The notes beneath the pieces were generated by a model that searched no databases, was not told where the DNA came from, and worked only from the letters and a program-made list of their open reading frames with translations. Below are positions 7,381-15,358 of a stretch of DNA of 16,090 nt, in pieces. The stretch comes from JAJYBV01 sp021812265. GTDB lineage: Bacteria; Chloroflexota; Ktedonobacteria; Ktedonobacterales; JACDGC01. Position 1 is the first letter of the stretch; the number at the start of each line of letters is the position of its first letter. The stretch is taken from assembly GCA_027459525.1 (NCBI GenBank), contig DAIDIC010000076.1, positions 1-16,090 of the forward strand, in the 5' to 3' direction. Position numbers and translations under genes: made by a program.

Positions 7381-8157
7381 GTGAAAATCGTCGTCTGTAT
7401 GAAAGAGACGCCGTCTACCGAGGTAAAGAAAGAACTCGGAGCGGATATGCGGCTGGTCCGCAATCCACAAGATGCTATTATCAACCCCTTTGACGAATAT
7501 ACCATAGAAGAAGGTCTCCGCTTGCAGGAAAAGCACGGCGGTGAAGTCGTCATTTTAACCATGGGGCCGACCCAAACAACAGATAATGTTCGTAAAGCAA
7601 TGGCGATGGGAGCCGATCGCGCTGTTGTCGTGGCAGATCCATCTTTAGCAGGATCTGACGCGCTGGCAACCGGTCGCGTGTTAGCCGCGGCGCTGCAGAA
7701 AATCGGCTTTGATATCGTATTGTTTGGCCAAGGCACCGCCGACTCAAATGGCGGAGTTGTGCCAAGTATTACGGCGGAATATTTGCAACTGCCACTGCTT
7801 TCTTTAGCTTCAAAACTTACCATAGATGGTGGCTCTGCCGTTATAGAGCGCTCGGCGGAAGTGGGCTATGTAACGGTTGAAGCAAAACTGCCGTTGGTTG
7901 TGAGTGTATCGAAATCCATTAATCAGCCGCGCTATCCATCGATGAAAGGAATTATGAGCGCGAAGAAAAAGCCGATAGAAACACTGGCTCTTGCAGATTT
8001 AGGTTTGGCTGCAAATCAAGCCGGAAGCGCCGCTGCGCACGATAAAGTGTTAGCCGCCGAAACAGTTTCCACACAGCGCAAGCGGGAAATTTTTGTCGGT
8101 AATGATGGAGCTGCGCAGCGTATTTTTGACTTTCTATCTGATAATAAAATAATTTGA
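7381..8157 (+). CDS. etfB: Electron transfer flavoprotein, beta subunit
   Basis: The protein has 258 aa, normal for EtfB. It pairs with EtfA; the dimer holds FAD and AMP and carries electrons from acyl-CoA and related dehydrogenases. It opens with KIVVCMKETP and contains NPFDEYTIEEGL. The family signature lies at about 157-199: V(T)VEAKLP, then PRYPS at 183-187 and GIMSAKKKP. The GTG start at 7381 is chosen because GGAGG lies 8 nt upstream and the family's N-terminal beta strand begins there; the in-frame ATG at 7330 adds non-conserved residues. etfA follows after 19 nt with its own ribosome site, so the two form an operon. Transcription probably starts at the 7252-7281 promoter. Confidence 0.95.
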   Translation: MKIVVCMKETPSTEVKKELGADMRLVRNPQDAIINPFDEYTIEEGLRLQEKHGGEVVILTMGPTQTTDNVRKAMAMGADRAVVVADPSLAGSDALATGRVLAAALQKIGFDIVLFGQGTADSNGGVVPSITAEYLQLPLLSLASKLTIDGGSAVIERSAEVGYVTVEAKLPLVVSVSKSINQPRYPSMKGIMSAKKKPIETLALADLGLAANQAGSAAAHDKVLAAETVSTQRKREIFVGNDGAAQRIFDFLSDNKII

Positions 8158-8176
8158 GGCAGAGGATTTCATAATC

Positions 8177-9217
8177 ATGGGAAAAAACATTATCGCGTGT
8201 GGCGAGATTGAAAACGGAACTTTGAAATCTATCTCGCTCCAATTAGCCAGCAAAGCAACTGCGCTGGCCGAGGCATCCGGCGCATCTTCCGCTGCCGCGC
8301 TGCTGGGCCGCGGCGCAAGCTCTTTTGCTGCGGTGGTTGCCGAAGCCGGCCCTTCCACCATCTTTACCGGTGATTCAGATGTTTATGACACATATTTAAC
8401 GCAACCTACTGTTGATACTTTAGCCGCCATTGTCTCCGAACAGCAGCCAGAATTGCTGCTGATTCCTGATACAAGCAATGGCCGTGATATCGGCGCGAGG
8501 CTTGCGGCAAGGCTGAATTTGCCGTTGGAATATCACGTAAACGCTATTGAATTTAAAGATGGCGCATTCATCTTCGGTTCTTCGGCTTTTGGCGGGCAGA
8601 TGAATATTACTTTTGCCGCCGTCGGTTCCGGAACCAAAGTGGTTATTGTCGGGCAAAATGCGTTTAAAGCAACAAAAAATTCCGGGCAAACATTCCAAAC
8701 GATAGCATTGACTGTTCCGTCAATTCCCGCAAATGGCGCGAAAATCAGCGGCCCTTTTGGTACAGAGTATGCAACAGAAGAAGGACATTTGGGGCAAGAA
8801 GATGGAAAGCCGCAATATATTCCTCCTGCCGCCAGATCGAATATTGAAGAGGCGTCCATTATTGTTTCCGGCGGGCGTGGTGTTGGTGGCCCGGAAGGCT
8901 TTGCAATGATTGATGAGCTGGCAAAAGCCTTGGGCGGCGCAGTTGGCGCTTCACGCCCGGTTACTGATGATGGCTGGCTGCCGCATCGCCACCACATCGG
9001 CCAGACCGGTCACTCGGTAAAGCCGGATGTCTACCTTGCGTGCGGCATTTCTGGCGCGGTTCAACACCAAGCGGGAATGCAAACCAGCAAATACATCATT
9101 GCCATCAATAAAGATAAAGACGCTCCGATATTTACTTTCTGTGATTTAGGGGTTGTCGGTGATTTAAAGGTGGTTATTCCGGAATTGACAAAATTGGTAA
9201 CATCACGTCATTCATAA
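8177..9217 (+). CDS. etfA: Electron transfer flavoprotein, alpha subunit
   Basis: The protein has 346 aa, slightly longer than the usual 310-330. The C-terminal FAD domain is clear: VSGGRGVGGPEGF with R234, then VGASRPVTDDGWLPH, the IGQTG loop with Q276-G278, and ACGISGAVQHQAGM at about 288-301. AINKDKDAPIF and LGVVGDL close the domain. The N-terminal half is the ETF alpha/beta domain that contacts EtfB. AGAGGA lies about 10 nt before the ATG. This looks like a classical ETF, but the sequence alone does not separate a non-bifurcating from a bifurcating one. The FeS protein downstream fits delivery to quinone. Confidence 0.95.
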   Translation: MGKNIIACGEIENGTLKSISLQLASKATALAEASGASSAAALLGRGASSFAAVVAEAGPSTIFTGDSDVYDTYLTQPTVDTLAAIVSEQQPELLLIPDTSNGRDIGARLAARLNLPLEYHVNAIEFKDGAFIFGSSAFGGQMNITFAAVGSGTKVVIVGQNAFKATKNSGQTFQTIALTVPSIPANGAKISGPFGTEYATEEGHLGQEDGKPQYIPPAARSNIEEASIIVSGGRGVGGPEGFAMIDELAKALGGAVGASRPVTDDGWLPHRHHIGQTGHSVKPDVYLACGISGAVQHQAGMQTSKYIIAINKDKDAPIFTFCDLGVVGDLKVVIPELTKLVTSRHS

Positions 9218-9281
9218 GTATCCGTGATGCTAGGCGCTTGGTTTGTATAAATTAGGCGCCGGCAAGCCTTACAGAGATTCA

Positions 9282-9301
9282 AGAGGGGCGGATGCCCCTT
9301 T
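9282..9301 (+). other. Hairpin after etfA (weak or partial terminator)
   Basis: AAGAGGGGC and GCCCCTTT form an 8-bp stem, with one G-T pair, around the loop GGAT, 65 nt after the etfA stop. No real T-tract follows, so it may attenuate or stabilise the message rather than end it. Confidence 0.4.
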
Positions 9302-9456
9302 GCAGAGTTTAACGTATACCCAGTGTCTCTTGGTTTTTTCACAATCTTTGCGCCGGCAAGAGATCATCGAATCTTTTTCTTTGTTGCAACGCGAAAACCA
9401 CGTATATATTTTTTACAGCAATTATAGCAATAGCTATCGAAGCATATCATCATAAG

Positions 9457-9594
9457 TAGGACTTTCGCTTGAAAGAGAAGCACATGGTTCTCGTATCTGC
9501 AACAGAGGGAGATCTGGGGATACCTCAGAACCCCGTACAAGGGGCAATGCCTCTTGTATATCCCCGATTTTCCCATGCTGAAGCGAAAGTCCTG
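9457..9594 (+). mobile_element. MITE-like structured repeat element, copy 1 (complete)
   Basis: The termini AGGACTTTCGCTT (9458-9470) and AAGCGAAAGTCCT (9581-9593) are perfect 13-bp inverted repeats. ATAAG occurs directly on both sides (9452-9456 and 9595-9599), a possible target duplication if the element is 9457-9594. Inside are three hairpins: GAGAA/TTCTC, CTGGGG/CCTCAG and ACAAGGGGC/GCCTCTTGT. It encodes no transposase and occupies the gap between etfA and the membrane FeS gene. A second copy at 15923-16042 is about 80% identical over some 118 nt, by eye. Short reading frames across it on the minus strand are not supported as genes. It could be a MITE moved in trans or a dispersed RNA-structured repeat. 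Confidence 0.72.
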
Positions 9595-9669
9595 ATAAGA
9601 TAAAACCGCATGATATCATCATCGTGAACATTCAGCGGTACTCAATTAATTGGTAAGGGAGCCAAGCGC

Positions 9670-11811
9670 ATGGTTTTTACTGCTCCTGTAATTCAGCCAA
9701 CCGGTAATATTTTTGGCGCAATTCTTTTCGCGTTAATACTGGTTGGCGCATGGACCGTTTTTGGATTACGCATCCGCTATCTTCTTCGCCTGCTCCGTTT
9801 AGGTCAGCCTGAAAATCGTATAAATCATATTATGAAACGTATAGGATTTTTTTTGAAAGGCGTGCTGGGCCAGAGCGGCGTACTGCGTAATCCTGTTCCC
9901 GGAATTGCACATTTTTTTACATTCTGGGGATTTATTATTTTGCAGTTGGGGGCCTTGAATCTTTGGGCAAACGGATTGGGTTTTTCGTTGCCTATTGTAT
10001 CATCAACCGCCTATGGTGTAGTGCTTGATGTATTTCTTGTGCTGGTGACTGCGGCTATTATAGAATTTGCCTATCGCCGTGCGATTCTGCGGCCAGCTGC
10101 GCTGGAAAGCCAAACGCATGATTGGAAAGAAGGCATGATCATTCTTGGGCTTATTTTTCTGGTAATAGTTACAATTATCGGAACGAATACGTTCGACTAT
10201 GTTGCAACATCAGGAGCGTTTACCTCCCCAATCAGCGCATTTTTGGGGCAAATGTTTACCGGAATGCCGCTGCAAGGGGCAGCGGTTCTGTATCGCGCGT
10301 TTTGGTGGATGCACATTCTCATTGTTTTGGGATTTCTTGTTTATGTGCCAAATTCCAAACATTTGCATTTGCTGGCGGCGCCGTTTAATGTATTTTTCCG
10401 TAAAACCGAAGATACTCCGAAAGGCGCTTTGCCGCTTATTTCGGATATTGAAGGCCGGTTTGAACGCGAGGAAAATGTTGGTGTATCTAAAGTAAATCAG
10501 TTTACATGGAAACAGATTTTAGATGGCTATGCCTGCACCGAATGTGGCAGATGCAATATGGTTTGCCCTGCGAATTTAACCGGAAAGCCTTTGCAGCCCA
10601 AAGAAATTATTTTGGAAACGAAGGCGCAGTTGTTTGCGGACGGTAATATGTTGCTGAAACAAAGCGTAAACAGCAATGTAAAAGAAGACGCAGAGAGCAG
10701 CGCCGATGTGCTGCAATTGGTTGGTGGGCGGGTTTCAGATGCTTCGCTGTGGTCGTGCACCTCGTGCGGCGCTTGTGTGGAAATTTGTCCGGTTAATATT
10801 GACCATGTAACCAAAATTGTTGATATGCGCCGTCATTTAGTTATGGAAGAAGAAGGCCGGTTCCCGAAGGAAATTGCGCCGCTGTATACCAACCTTGAGC
10901 GCAACCGCAATCCGTGGCAGATTCGGAACGATACTCGCGCTGAATGGGCCAAAGATATGGATATTAAACTGATGAGCGAGGATCCCGATTGCTCTATCTT
11001 ATATTGGGTAGGGTGTATGGGATCTTTTGATCAACGCAATCGCAAAGTAGCCACTGCGTTTGCCAAAGTGTTGAAAGCTGCCCACGTAAATTTTGCGATA
11101 TTGGGGCCGGAAGAAGGCTGTACCGGCGACCCTGCGCGCCGAACGGGTAACGAGTATTTATGGCAGACTTTGGCGCAGCAGAACATTGAAACACTGGATG
11201 GATATGGATTTAATAAGCGAGTAGATGCGCTGAATGGCGTTAAGGCAGATAAAGCAGAAAAAACAGATTTGGCTCCGGCAAAACGTGGGCTGATATTAAC
11301 GACCTGCCCGCATTGCTTTAACACGATTAAAAATGAATATCCGCAGCTGGGTGGCGCGTATACTATTATGCATCATACCCAATATATTAATCTGCTGGTG
11401 ATGTCTGGGAAATTACAGCTTCCGGAACATTTTGACAAACGGGCGCTTACATATCACGATCCCTGCTATGTGGGCAGATGGAATGATATTTATGATGAGC
11501 CGCGAAGTGTTTTAAATACGGTAAGCGACGCTCCTATAACAGAAATGCCGCGGAACAGAAATCACAGTTTTTGTTGCGGCGGCGGCGGCGGCCAAGTATG
11601 GATGGAAGATAAGACCGGATCGCGCGTAAACCATGCTCGGGTGCAAGAAGCCATGGATACCGGCGCCGAGGCGATGGCGGCGGCGTGTCCGTTCTGCATA
11701 ACTATGTTTGAAGATGGAGTAACCGCAAAAGGCAAAGCGGAAGATTTTAAAGTTGAAGATCTTGCCGAAGTTATTGCTCGCGCGTTAGAATCTGCCGCGC
11801 CGGTTATTTAG
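9670..11811 (+). CDS. Membrane FeS oxidoreductase, EtfD/EMO type (ETF:quinone oxidoreductase)
   Basis: The protein has 713 aa. Five membrane segments (about 14-36, 79-99, 114-134, 155-173, 207-227) form a NarI-like cytochrome b region; H81, H215, H231 and H233 are possible haem ligands. Two 4Fe-4S motifs follow: C289/292/295/299 and C363/366/369/373. Then come two HdrB-like CCG units. The second is complete (C599, C635-C636, C673, C676). The first is degenerate, with one cysteine (C484) where a pair is usual, plus C449, C546 and C549. This architecture matches the membrane proteins (mycobacterial EtfD, EMO of syntrophs) that take electrons from EtfBA to menaquinone; position after etfBA supports this. 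AAGGGAG lies 8 nt before the ATG. The alternative, a different dehydrogenase partner, is less likely. Confidence 0.9.
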   Translation: MVFTAPVIQPTGNIFGAILFALILVGAWTVFGLRIRYLLRLLRLGQPENRINHIMKRIGFFLKGVLGQSGVLRNPVPGIAHFFTFWGFIILQLGALNLWANGLGFSLPIVSSTAYGVVLDVFLVLVTAAIIEFAYRRAILRPAALESQTHDWKEGMIILGLIFLVIVTIIGTNTFDYVATSGAFTSPISAFLGQMFTGMPLQGAAVLYRAFWWMHILIVLGFLVYVPNSKHLHLLAAPFNVFFRKTEDTPKGALPLISDIEGRFEREENVGVSKVNQFTWKQILDGYACTECGRCNMVCPANLTGKPLQPKEIILETKAQLFADGNMLLKQSVNSNVKEDAESSADVLQLVGGRVSDASLWSCTSCGACVEICPVNIDHVTKIVDMRRHLVMEEEGRFPKEIAPLYTNLERNRNPWQIRNDTRAEWAKDMDIKLMSEDPDCSILYWVGCMGSFDQRNRKVATAFAKVLKAAHVNFAILGPEEGCTGDPARRTGNEYLWQTLAQQNIETLDGYGFNKRVDALNGVKADKAEKTDLAPAKRGLILTTCPHCFNTIKNEYPQLGGAYTIMHHTQYINLLVMSGKLQLPEHFDKRALTYHDPCYVGRWNDIYDEPRSVLNTVSDAPITEMPRNRNHSFCCGGGGGQVWMEDKTGSRVNHARVQEAMDTGAEAMAAACPFCITMFEDGVTAKGKAEDFKVEDLAEVIARALESAAPVI

Positions 11812-11860
11812 GAAAATCAGTTGTATTTTGTTGTGTCGTCTGCCACACCGGGCGGCGTTA

Positions 11861-11902
11861 AGCAGGGAGGATCCGCAAGGATCCCCTCTGCTTTGTTTAT
11901 TT
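11861..11902 (+). terminator. Rho-independent terminator after the FeS oxidoreductase
   Basis: AGCAGGGAGGATCC (11861-11874) and GGATCCCCTCTGCT (11879-11892) make a 14-position stem with one mismatch and one G-T pair, capped by a GCAA tetraloop. TTGTTTATTTG follows. It lies 49 nt after the stop. Confidence 0.75.
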
Positions 11903-12002
11903 GTGGCTGTAAAAAATTTTGGAGGCAGTTCTCTAAATCTCACAAAAGCGGCAACTGCGGCGCTAGGTGTAGTCTCTGCTTGGCGCAGACATGCAGCAAA
12001 GC

Positions 12003-12035
12003 AAAAAAGCGCGGCTGCACGCCGCGCTTTTTTTT
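12003..12035 (-). terminator. Bidirectional terminator at the end of the rplK operon
   Basis: AAAAAAGCGCGGC (12003-12015) and GCCGCGCTTTTTT (12021-12033) form a perfect 13-bp stem with a 5-nt loop. Eight Ts follow on the plus strand and six on the minus strand. It lies 25 nt after the rplK stop, so it ends the translation operon and can also stop plus-strand read-through. Confidence 0.88.
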
Positions 12036-12060
12036 ATAATCTATCATTCAGAAACATGGA

Positions 12061-12486
12061 TTAGTTTTGAATGGTAACTCCCATACTTCGGGCTGATCCT
12101 TCAATCATATTTTCCGCAGCTTCAATAGTGTTTGCGTTGAGATCTTTCATTTTTGATTCAGCAATTTTGCGCAGTTGAGCGCGTGTCATAGAACCGACCT
12201 TTGTTTTATTGGGAACGCCGCTGCCTTTGGGAATGTTCAGTTCTTTGCGAATAAGATCGGTAACGGGCGGTGTTTTAGTGATGAAGGTATATGATCGATC
12301 TTCAAAAATAGTAATTTCAACCGGAACAACGGAGCCAGCCATAGCGCTGGTTTTTTCGTTATATTCTTTGCAGAACATGGGCAGGTTTATGCCATGGGGA
12401 CCAAGCACAGTGCCGACTGGGGGCTGTGGGGTTGCCTTACCGGCAGGCAACTGTAACTTAACAACAATCTTAACACGTTTTGCCAT
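12061..12486 (-). CDS. rplK: Ribosomal protein uL11
   Basis: The protein has 141 aa, the usual length. It binds the GTPase-associated centre of 23S rRNA and forms the base of the stalk. The N-terminal half has KIVVKLQLPAG and VLGPHGINLPMFCKEYN; the C-terminal RNA-binding half has TKTPPVTDLIRKEL, GSMTRAQLRKIAE and the ending ARSMGVTI. AAGGAG lies 14 nt before the ATG, a long spacing, but homology fixes this start. It is the last gene of the operon, and a terminator follows at once. rplA, which nearly always comes next, is absent. Confidence 0.96.
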   Translation of the reverse strand: MAKRVKIVVKLQLPAGKATPQPPVGTVLGPHGINLPMFCKEYNEKTSAMAGSVVPVEITIFEDRSYTFITKTPPVTDLIRKELNIPKGSGVPNKTKVGSMTRAQLRKIAESKMKDLNANTIEAAENMIEGSARSMGVTIQN

Positions 12487-12594
12487 TTTGGAATTTTAAG
12501 CTCCTTAACGAGGTCACTCGGGATGATTAATTGCGCGAATGCGCTGATTTTGTATATTTTTCCTTGTCTGAAAACAACATCGGTCTGAACCGTA

Positions 12595-13224
12595 TTAATT
12601 AACTTTTTCTACTTGCAAAAAGTCTAACTCAACTGGAGTTTCCCGATTAAAGAAAGAGACAAGAACGGTAAGTTTATTTCTATCCGGATGGATTTCGCTG
12701 ATTTGTCCGATTAAATCAGCAAATGGTCCGCCGATAATACGAACGGATTCGCCGATAGTAAATCGCGGCATAGCCGGCTGCGATTGCCCGTCGCCGGTTA
12801 CTTGCATTTGCCGCAGAATGTCTTCCACTTCAGATTGCTCCAATGGAAGCGGCTCGGTGGAAGAAGTTCCAATAAAATTGGTTACACCGGGTGTTTCTTT
12901 TACACAGTGCCATGTTTCTTCATCCAACGTCATATCAACCAAAACATAACTGGGCAGCAGCTTGTGTTTTACTGTTTTGCGCGCGCCGCTGCGAATTTCT
13001 ACCACTTCCTCAATTGGAACAATGGCTTGGAAGATGCGATCCGTAAGATGCATGGTGGTAACGCGGGCTTCTAGCTGCTTTTTAACCTTATATTCATAGC
13101 CGGAATATGTATGGACGGCAAACCAGCGGCGCTGCCCTTTCAGGTGCTTGGGCACATGGGCGTCGTTCGATTCATCGATCTTTATCGTATTGTCTGATTT
13201 TGTTGACGATCGCTTAATAGACAT
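12595..13224 (-). CDS. nusG: Transcription termination/antitermination factor NusG
   Basis: The protein has 209 aa. It rides on RNA polymerase, affects pausing and Rho action, and couples transcription to translation. The NGN domain spans about 33-140 (RRWFAVHTYSGYEYKVKKQL, KLLPSYVLVDM, TPGVTNFIG). The KOW domain spans about 155-208 (FTIGESVRIIGGPFADLIG, VSFFNRETPVELDF). A poorly conserved, charged N-terminal extension of about 32 residues precedes the NGN domain. GGAG lies about 7 nt before the ATG. It follows secE after 97 nt with no terminator, in the usual order. Confidence 0.96.
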   Translation of the reverse strand: MSIKRSSTKSDNTIKIDESNDAHVPKHLKGQRRWFAVHTYSGYEYKVKKQLEARVTTMHLTDRIFQAIVPIEEVVEIRSGARKTVKHKLLPSYVLVDMTLDEETWHCVKETPGVTNFIGTSSTEPLPLEQSEVEDILRQMQVTGDGQSQPAMPRFTIGESVRIIGGPFADLIGQISEIHPDRNKLTVLVSFFNRETPVELDFLQVEKVN

Positions 13225-13321
13225 ACAAAGCTCCGGCTATAAAATAAAATGCTCTACGGATAGTTTCTGTGAGCGGTATTTCAAACTACTGAAACACCAG
13301 CGCAGCTTGATTTGACGCGAA

Positions 13322-13702
13322 TTAACCGACATGATTGGTGATAAATTGCAGAACCGAGTAAAAACCGATATCTAACAGGCCAAACACAACAGCTGTTATA
13401 ACGGCAAGAATCAGAACGATTCCGGCCAGATTAAAAGCTTCTTTGCGGGTTGGCCATGTTACTTTGGACAACTCGATGATAGATTCTCGAAAATACCGTG
13501 GCGTCCACGCCGGAATATAATCGATGAAACTGCGGCGAACGAGTGATCTTTGAGCATCCGGCGCAAACTGCCGGGAACCGGAAGATGTTTCTTCAAGTTC
13601 ATTATCATCAGACACTTCAGTAAGCGCAGTGTCATTCTCTGCATTCACCGAATCTTCCTCTTGTTCGGTAAGATGTTTTGGTTTCATAGAGCGACTGGCC
13701 AC
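13322..13702 (-). CDS. secE: Preprotein translocase subunit SecE
   Basis: The protein has 126 aa and is the small essential subunit that clamps SecY in the membrane channel. The conserved motif is at 73-88 (ESIIELSKVTWPTRKE), followed by a single membrane segment at about 91-113. The first 70 residues are an acidic, poorly conserved extension, longer than in short SecE proteins of about 60-70 aa. The start is taken as GTG 13702, because GGGGAGAG lies about 7 nt upstream. ATG 13687, five codons in, is the alternative. It begins 15 nt after the rpmG stop, so the two are co-transcribed. Confidence 0.93.
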   Translation of the reverse strand: MASRSMKPKHLTEQEEDSVNAENDTALTEVSDDNELEETSSGSRQFAPDAQRSLVRRSFIDYIPAWTPRYFRESIIELSKVTWPTRKEAFNLAGIVLILAVITAVVFGLLDIGFYSVLQFITNHVG

Positions 13703-13717
13703 GGCAACACTCTCCCC

Positions 13718-13888
13718 TTATTTTGTCTCACGATGAATGCGGTGGGCACGGCATCGGGGACAATACTTACGCAGTTCGAGACGATTTTTCGTATTGTCTC
13801 TGTTTTTGACAGTCCAATAGTTGCGTTCTTTGCATTCAACGCATTCGAGCGCAAACAATTTACGTTTTTCTTTAGATTTAGCCGCCAT
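13718..13888 (-). CDS. rpmG: Ribosomal protein bL33 (zinc-binding form)
   Basis: The protein has 56 aa, read directly from the sequence from ATG 13888 to TAA 13718. It starts MAAKSKEKRK and has two CxxC pairs, C16/C19 (CVEC) and C43/C46 (CPRC), so it is the zinc-ribbon (C+) form. The segment NYWTVKNR and the basic end HRIHRETK are typical of bL33 in the large-subunit E-site region. AGGGAG lies 12 nt before the ATG. It sits between tuf and secE, its usual place. No second, zinc-free paralogue lies in this window. Confidence 0.93.
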   Translation of the reverse strand: MAAKSKEKRKLFALECVECKERNYWTVKNRDNTKNRLELRKYCPRCRAHRIHRETK

Positions 13889-14071
13889 AAGGTAAATATG
13901 CTCCCTACAAACAGTATCAATTTATTGTACCCCAAAAGCGTATACGTTGTCCATAAACGCTCACATCTCTCCTATTTAGCAGAAACAAGGCCACAATTCT
14001 AGGGAAATGCGCTGCTGCTATTTTTTATCGGTTTAATTTGCCGAAAGTAGATGTTGTGCTTTGCGGATACG

Positions 14072-14120
14072 AAAGAAAGGGAACCGAGCTGATCCATGAA
14101 GGATCTCTGCGATTCCCTTT
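14072..14120 (-). terminator. Stem-loop after tuf (partial terminator or processing site)
   Basis: AAAGGGAA (14076-14083) pairs with TTCCCTTT (14113-14120). An inner stem, GATCC (14091-14095) with GGATC (14101-14105), sits inside an internal loop. On the minus strand CTTTC follows instead of a full T-run, so some read-through into rpmG is expected. The rest of the 264-nt tuf-rpmG gap shows no gene and no tRNA. Confidence 0.5.
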
Positions 14121-14152
14121 CACCGATTGGATGAACTATACTAAGCTGGAGA

Positions 14153-15358
14153 CTAGCTTAAGCATTTTACTACAACGCCGGCTCCAACGGTGCGTCCGCC
14201 TTCGCGAATAGCGAAGCGGCTGCCTTCTTCAAGAGCTACCGGTGTAATCAATTCAACAGACATGGTAATGTTGTCGCCCGGAATGACGATTTCTACGCCT
14301 TCAGGAAGCTGGATAGCGCCGGTGACATCCGTTGTGCGGATGTAGAACTGCGGCCGGTATCCGTTGCTGAACGGTGTGTGACGTCCGCCTTCTTCTTTTG
14401 TAAGCACATACACTTCGGCGGAAAACTTGGTAAACGGTTTAATAGAACCCGGTTTTGCAACAACCTGGCCGCGTTCCACGTCTGCGCGCTCTACACCGCG
14501 CAGAAGCATGCCAACATTGTCGCCGGCTTCGCCGTAATCAAGAGTTTTTTGGAACATTTCCACGCCTGTGCAGGTAACGGTGCGGGCTTTTTCGGTGAAA
14601 CCAATGATTTCCACGTTGTCACCGATTTTTACTTGGCCGCGCTCGATACGCCCGGTAACTACGGTGCCGCGACCTTTAATGCTGAAAACGTCTTCAACAG
14701 GCATTAACAGTGGTTTATCGGTCAGGCGAACCGGTGTTGGAATATAGCTGTCTACGGCATCCATCAGATCCCAAATCGGCTTTGCCGCTGGGTCATTGCG
14801 GGAAAGGTCGCCGGTGCTTTCCAAAGCTTTCAGCGCCGAACCACGGATGAAGGGGACATCATCGCCGGGGAATTTATTTTTGGTCAGCAATTCGCGAACT
14901 TCGAGTTCAACGAGTTCCAGCAATTCTTCGTCTTCCATCATGTCAACTTTATTCAGGAAAACGACCATAGCCGGCACTTCTACCTGGCGAGCCAGCAAAA
15001 TATGCTCGCGGGTCTGCGGCATGGGGCCATCTGGCGCTGAAACAACGAGAATGGCTCCGTCCATCTGCGCCGCGCCGGTAATCATGTTTTTGATGTAGTC
15101 GGCGTGCCCCGGGCAGTCTACGTGCGCATAGTGGCGTTTTTCAGTTTCATATTCCAAGTGGGCGATATTAATGGTAATGCCGCGTTCTCTTTCTTCCGGC
15201 GCTCTATCAATTTGGTCGAATGCTGTATACTTTGCAAGTTTTGCGCGATCAAGCACCTTAGTAATAGCTGCGGTCAGCGTTGTTTTGCCGTGGTCAATGT
15301 GGCCAATAGTGCCTACATTAACGTGCGGTTTCGTGCGCTCAAATTTCTGCCTAGCCAT
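14153..15358 (-). CDS. tuf: Translation elongation factor Tu
   Basis: The protein has 401 aa, full length. It carries aminoacyl-tRNA to the ribosome in the GTP state. G motifs: GHIDHGKT at 19-26; RGITI with T62; DCPGH at 81-85 with the catalytic H85; NKVD at 136-139; and the SAL motif in RGSALKAL. Domains II and III follow, with GRGTVVTGRIERG, GGRHTPFSNGYRPQFY and the ending GRTVGAGVV. AGGAGG lies 14 nt before the ATG, a rather long spacing, and the leader in front is highly structured. The gene follows tRNA-Tyr and tRNA-Thr, as in tufB operons. Whether a second tuf copy exists elsewhere cannot be told. Confidence 0.98.
   Translation of the reverse strand: MARQKFERTKPHVNVGTIGHIDHGKTTLTAAITKVLDRAKLAKYTAFDQIDRAPEERERGITINIAHLEYETEKRHYAHVDCPGHADYIKNMITGAAQMDGAILVVSAPDGPMPQTREHILLARQVEVPAMVVFLNKVDMMEDEELLELVELEVRELLTKNKFPGDDVPFIRGSALKALESTGDLSRNDPAAKPIWDLMDAVDSYIPTPVRLTDKPLLMPVEDVFSIKGRGTVVTGRIERGQVKIGDNVEIIGFTEKARTVTCTGVEMFQKTLDYGEAGDNVGMLLRGVERADVERGQVVAKPGSIKPFTKFSAEVYVLTKEEGGRHTPFSNGYRPQFYIRTTDVTGAIQLPEGVEIVIPGDNITMSVELITPVALEEGSRFAIREGGRTVGAGVVVKCLS

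Noticed and set aside
7275..7823. 182-codon minus-strand open frame
   Set aside because: Antisense shadow of etfB; serine/proline-rich composition and no recognisable motif.
8533..8997. 154-codon minus-strand open frame
   Set aside because: Antisense to the conserved etfA FAD domain.
9364..9631. Two overlapping small open frames on the minus strand over repeat copy 1
   Set aside because: They are frames of the repeat, in competing registers, with no ribosome site.
13550..14002. 150-codon plus-strand open frame
   Set aside because: Lies antisense to secE and rpmG, both clearly identified, and has no family features.
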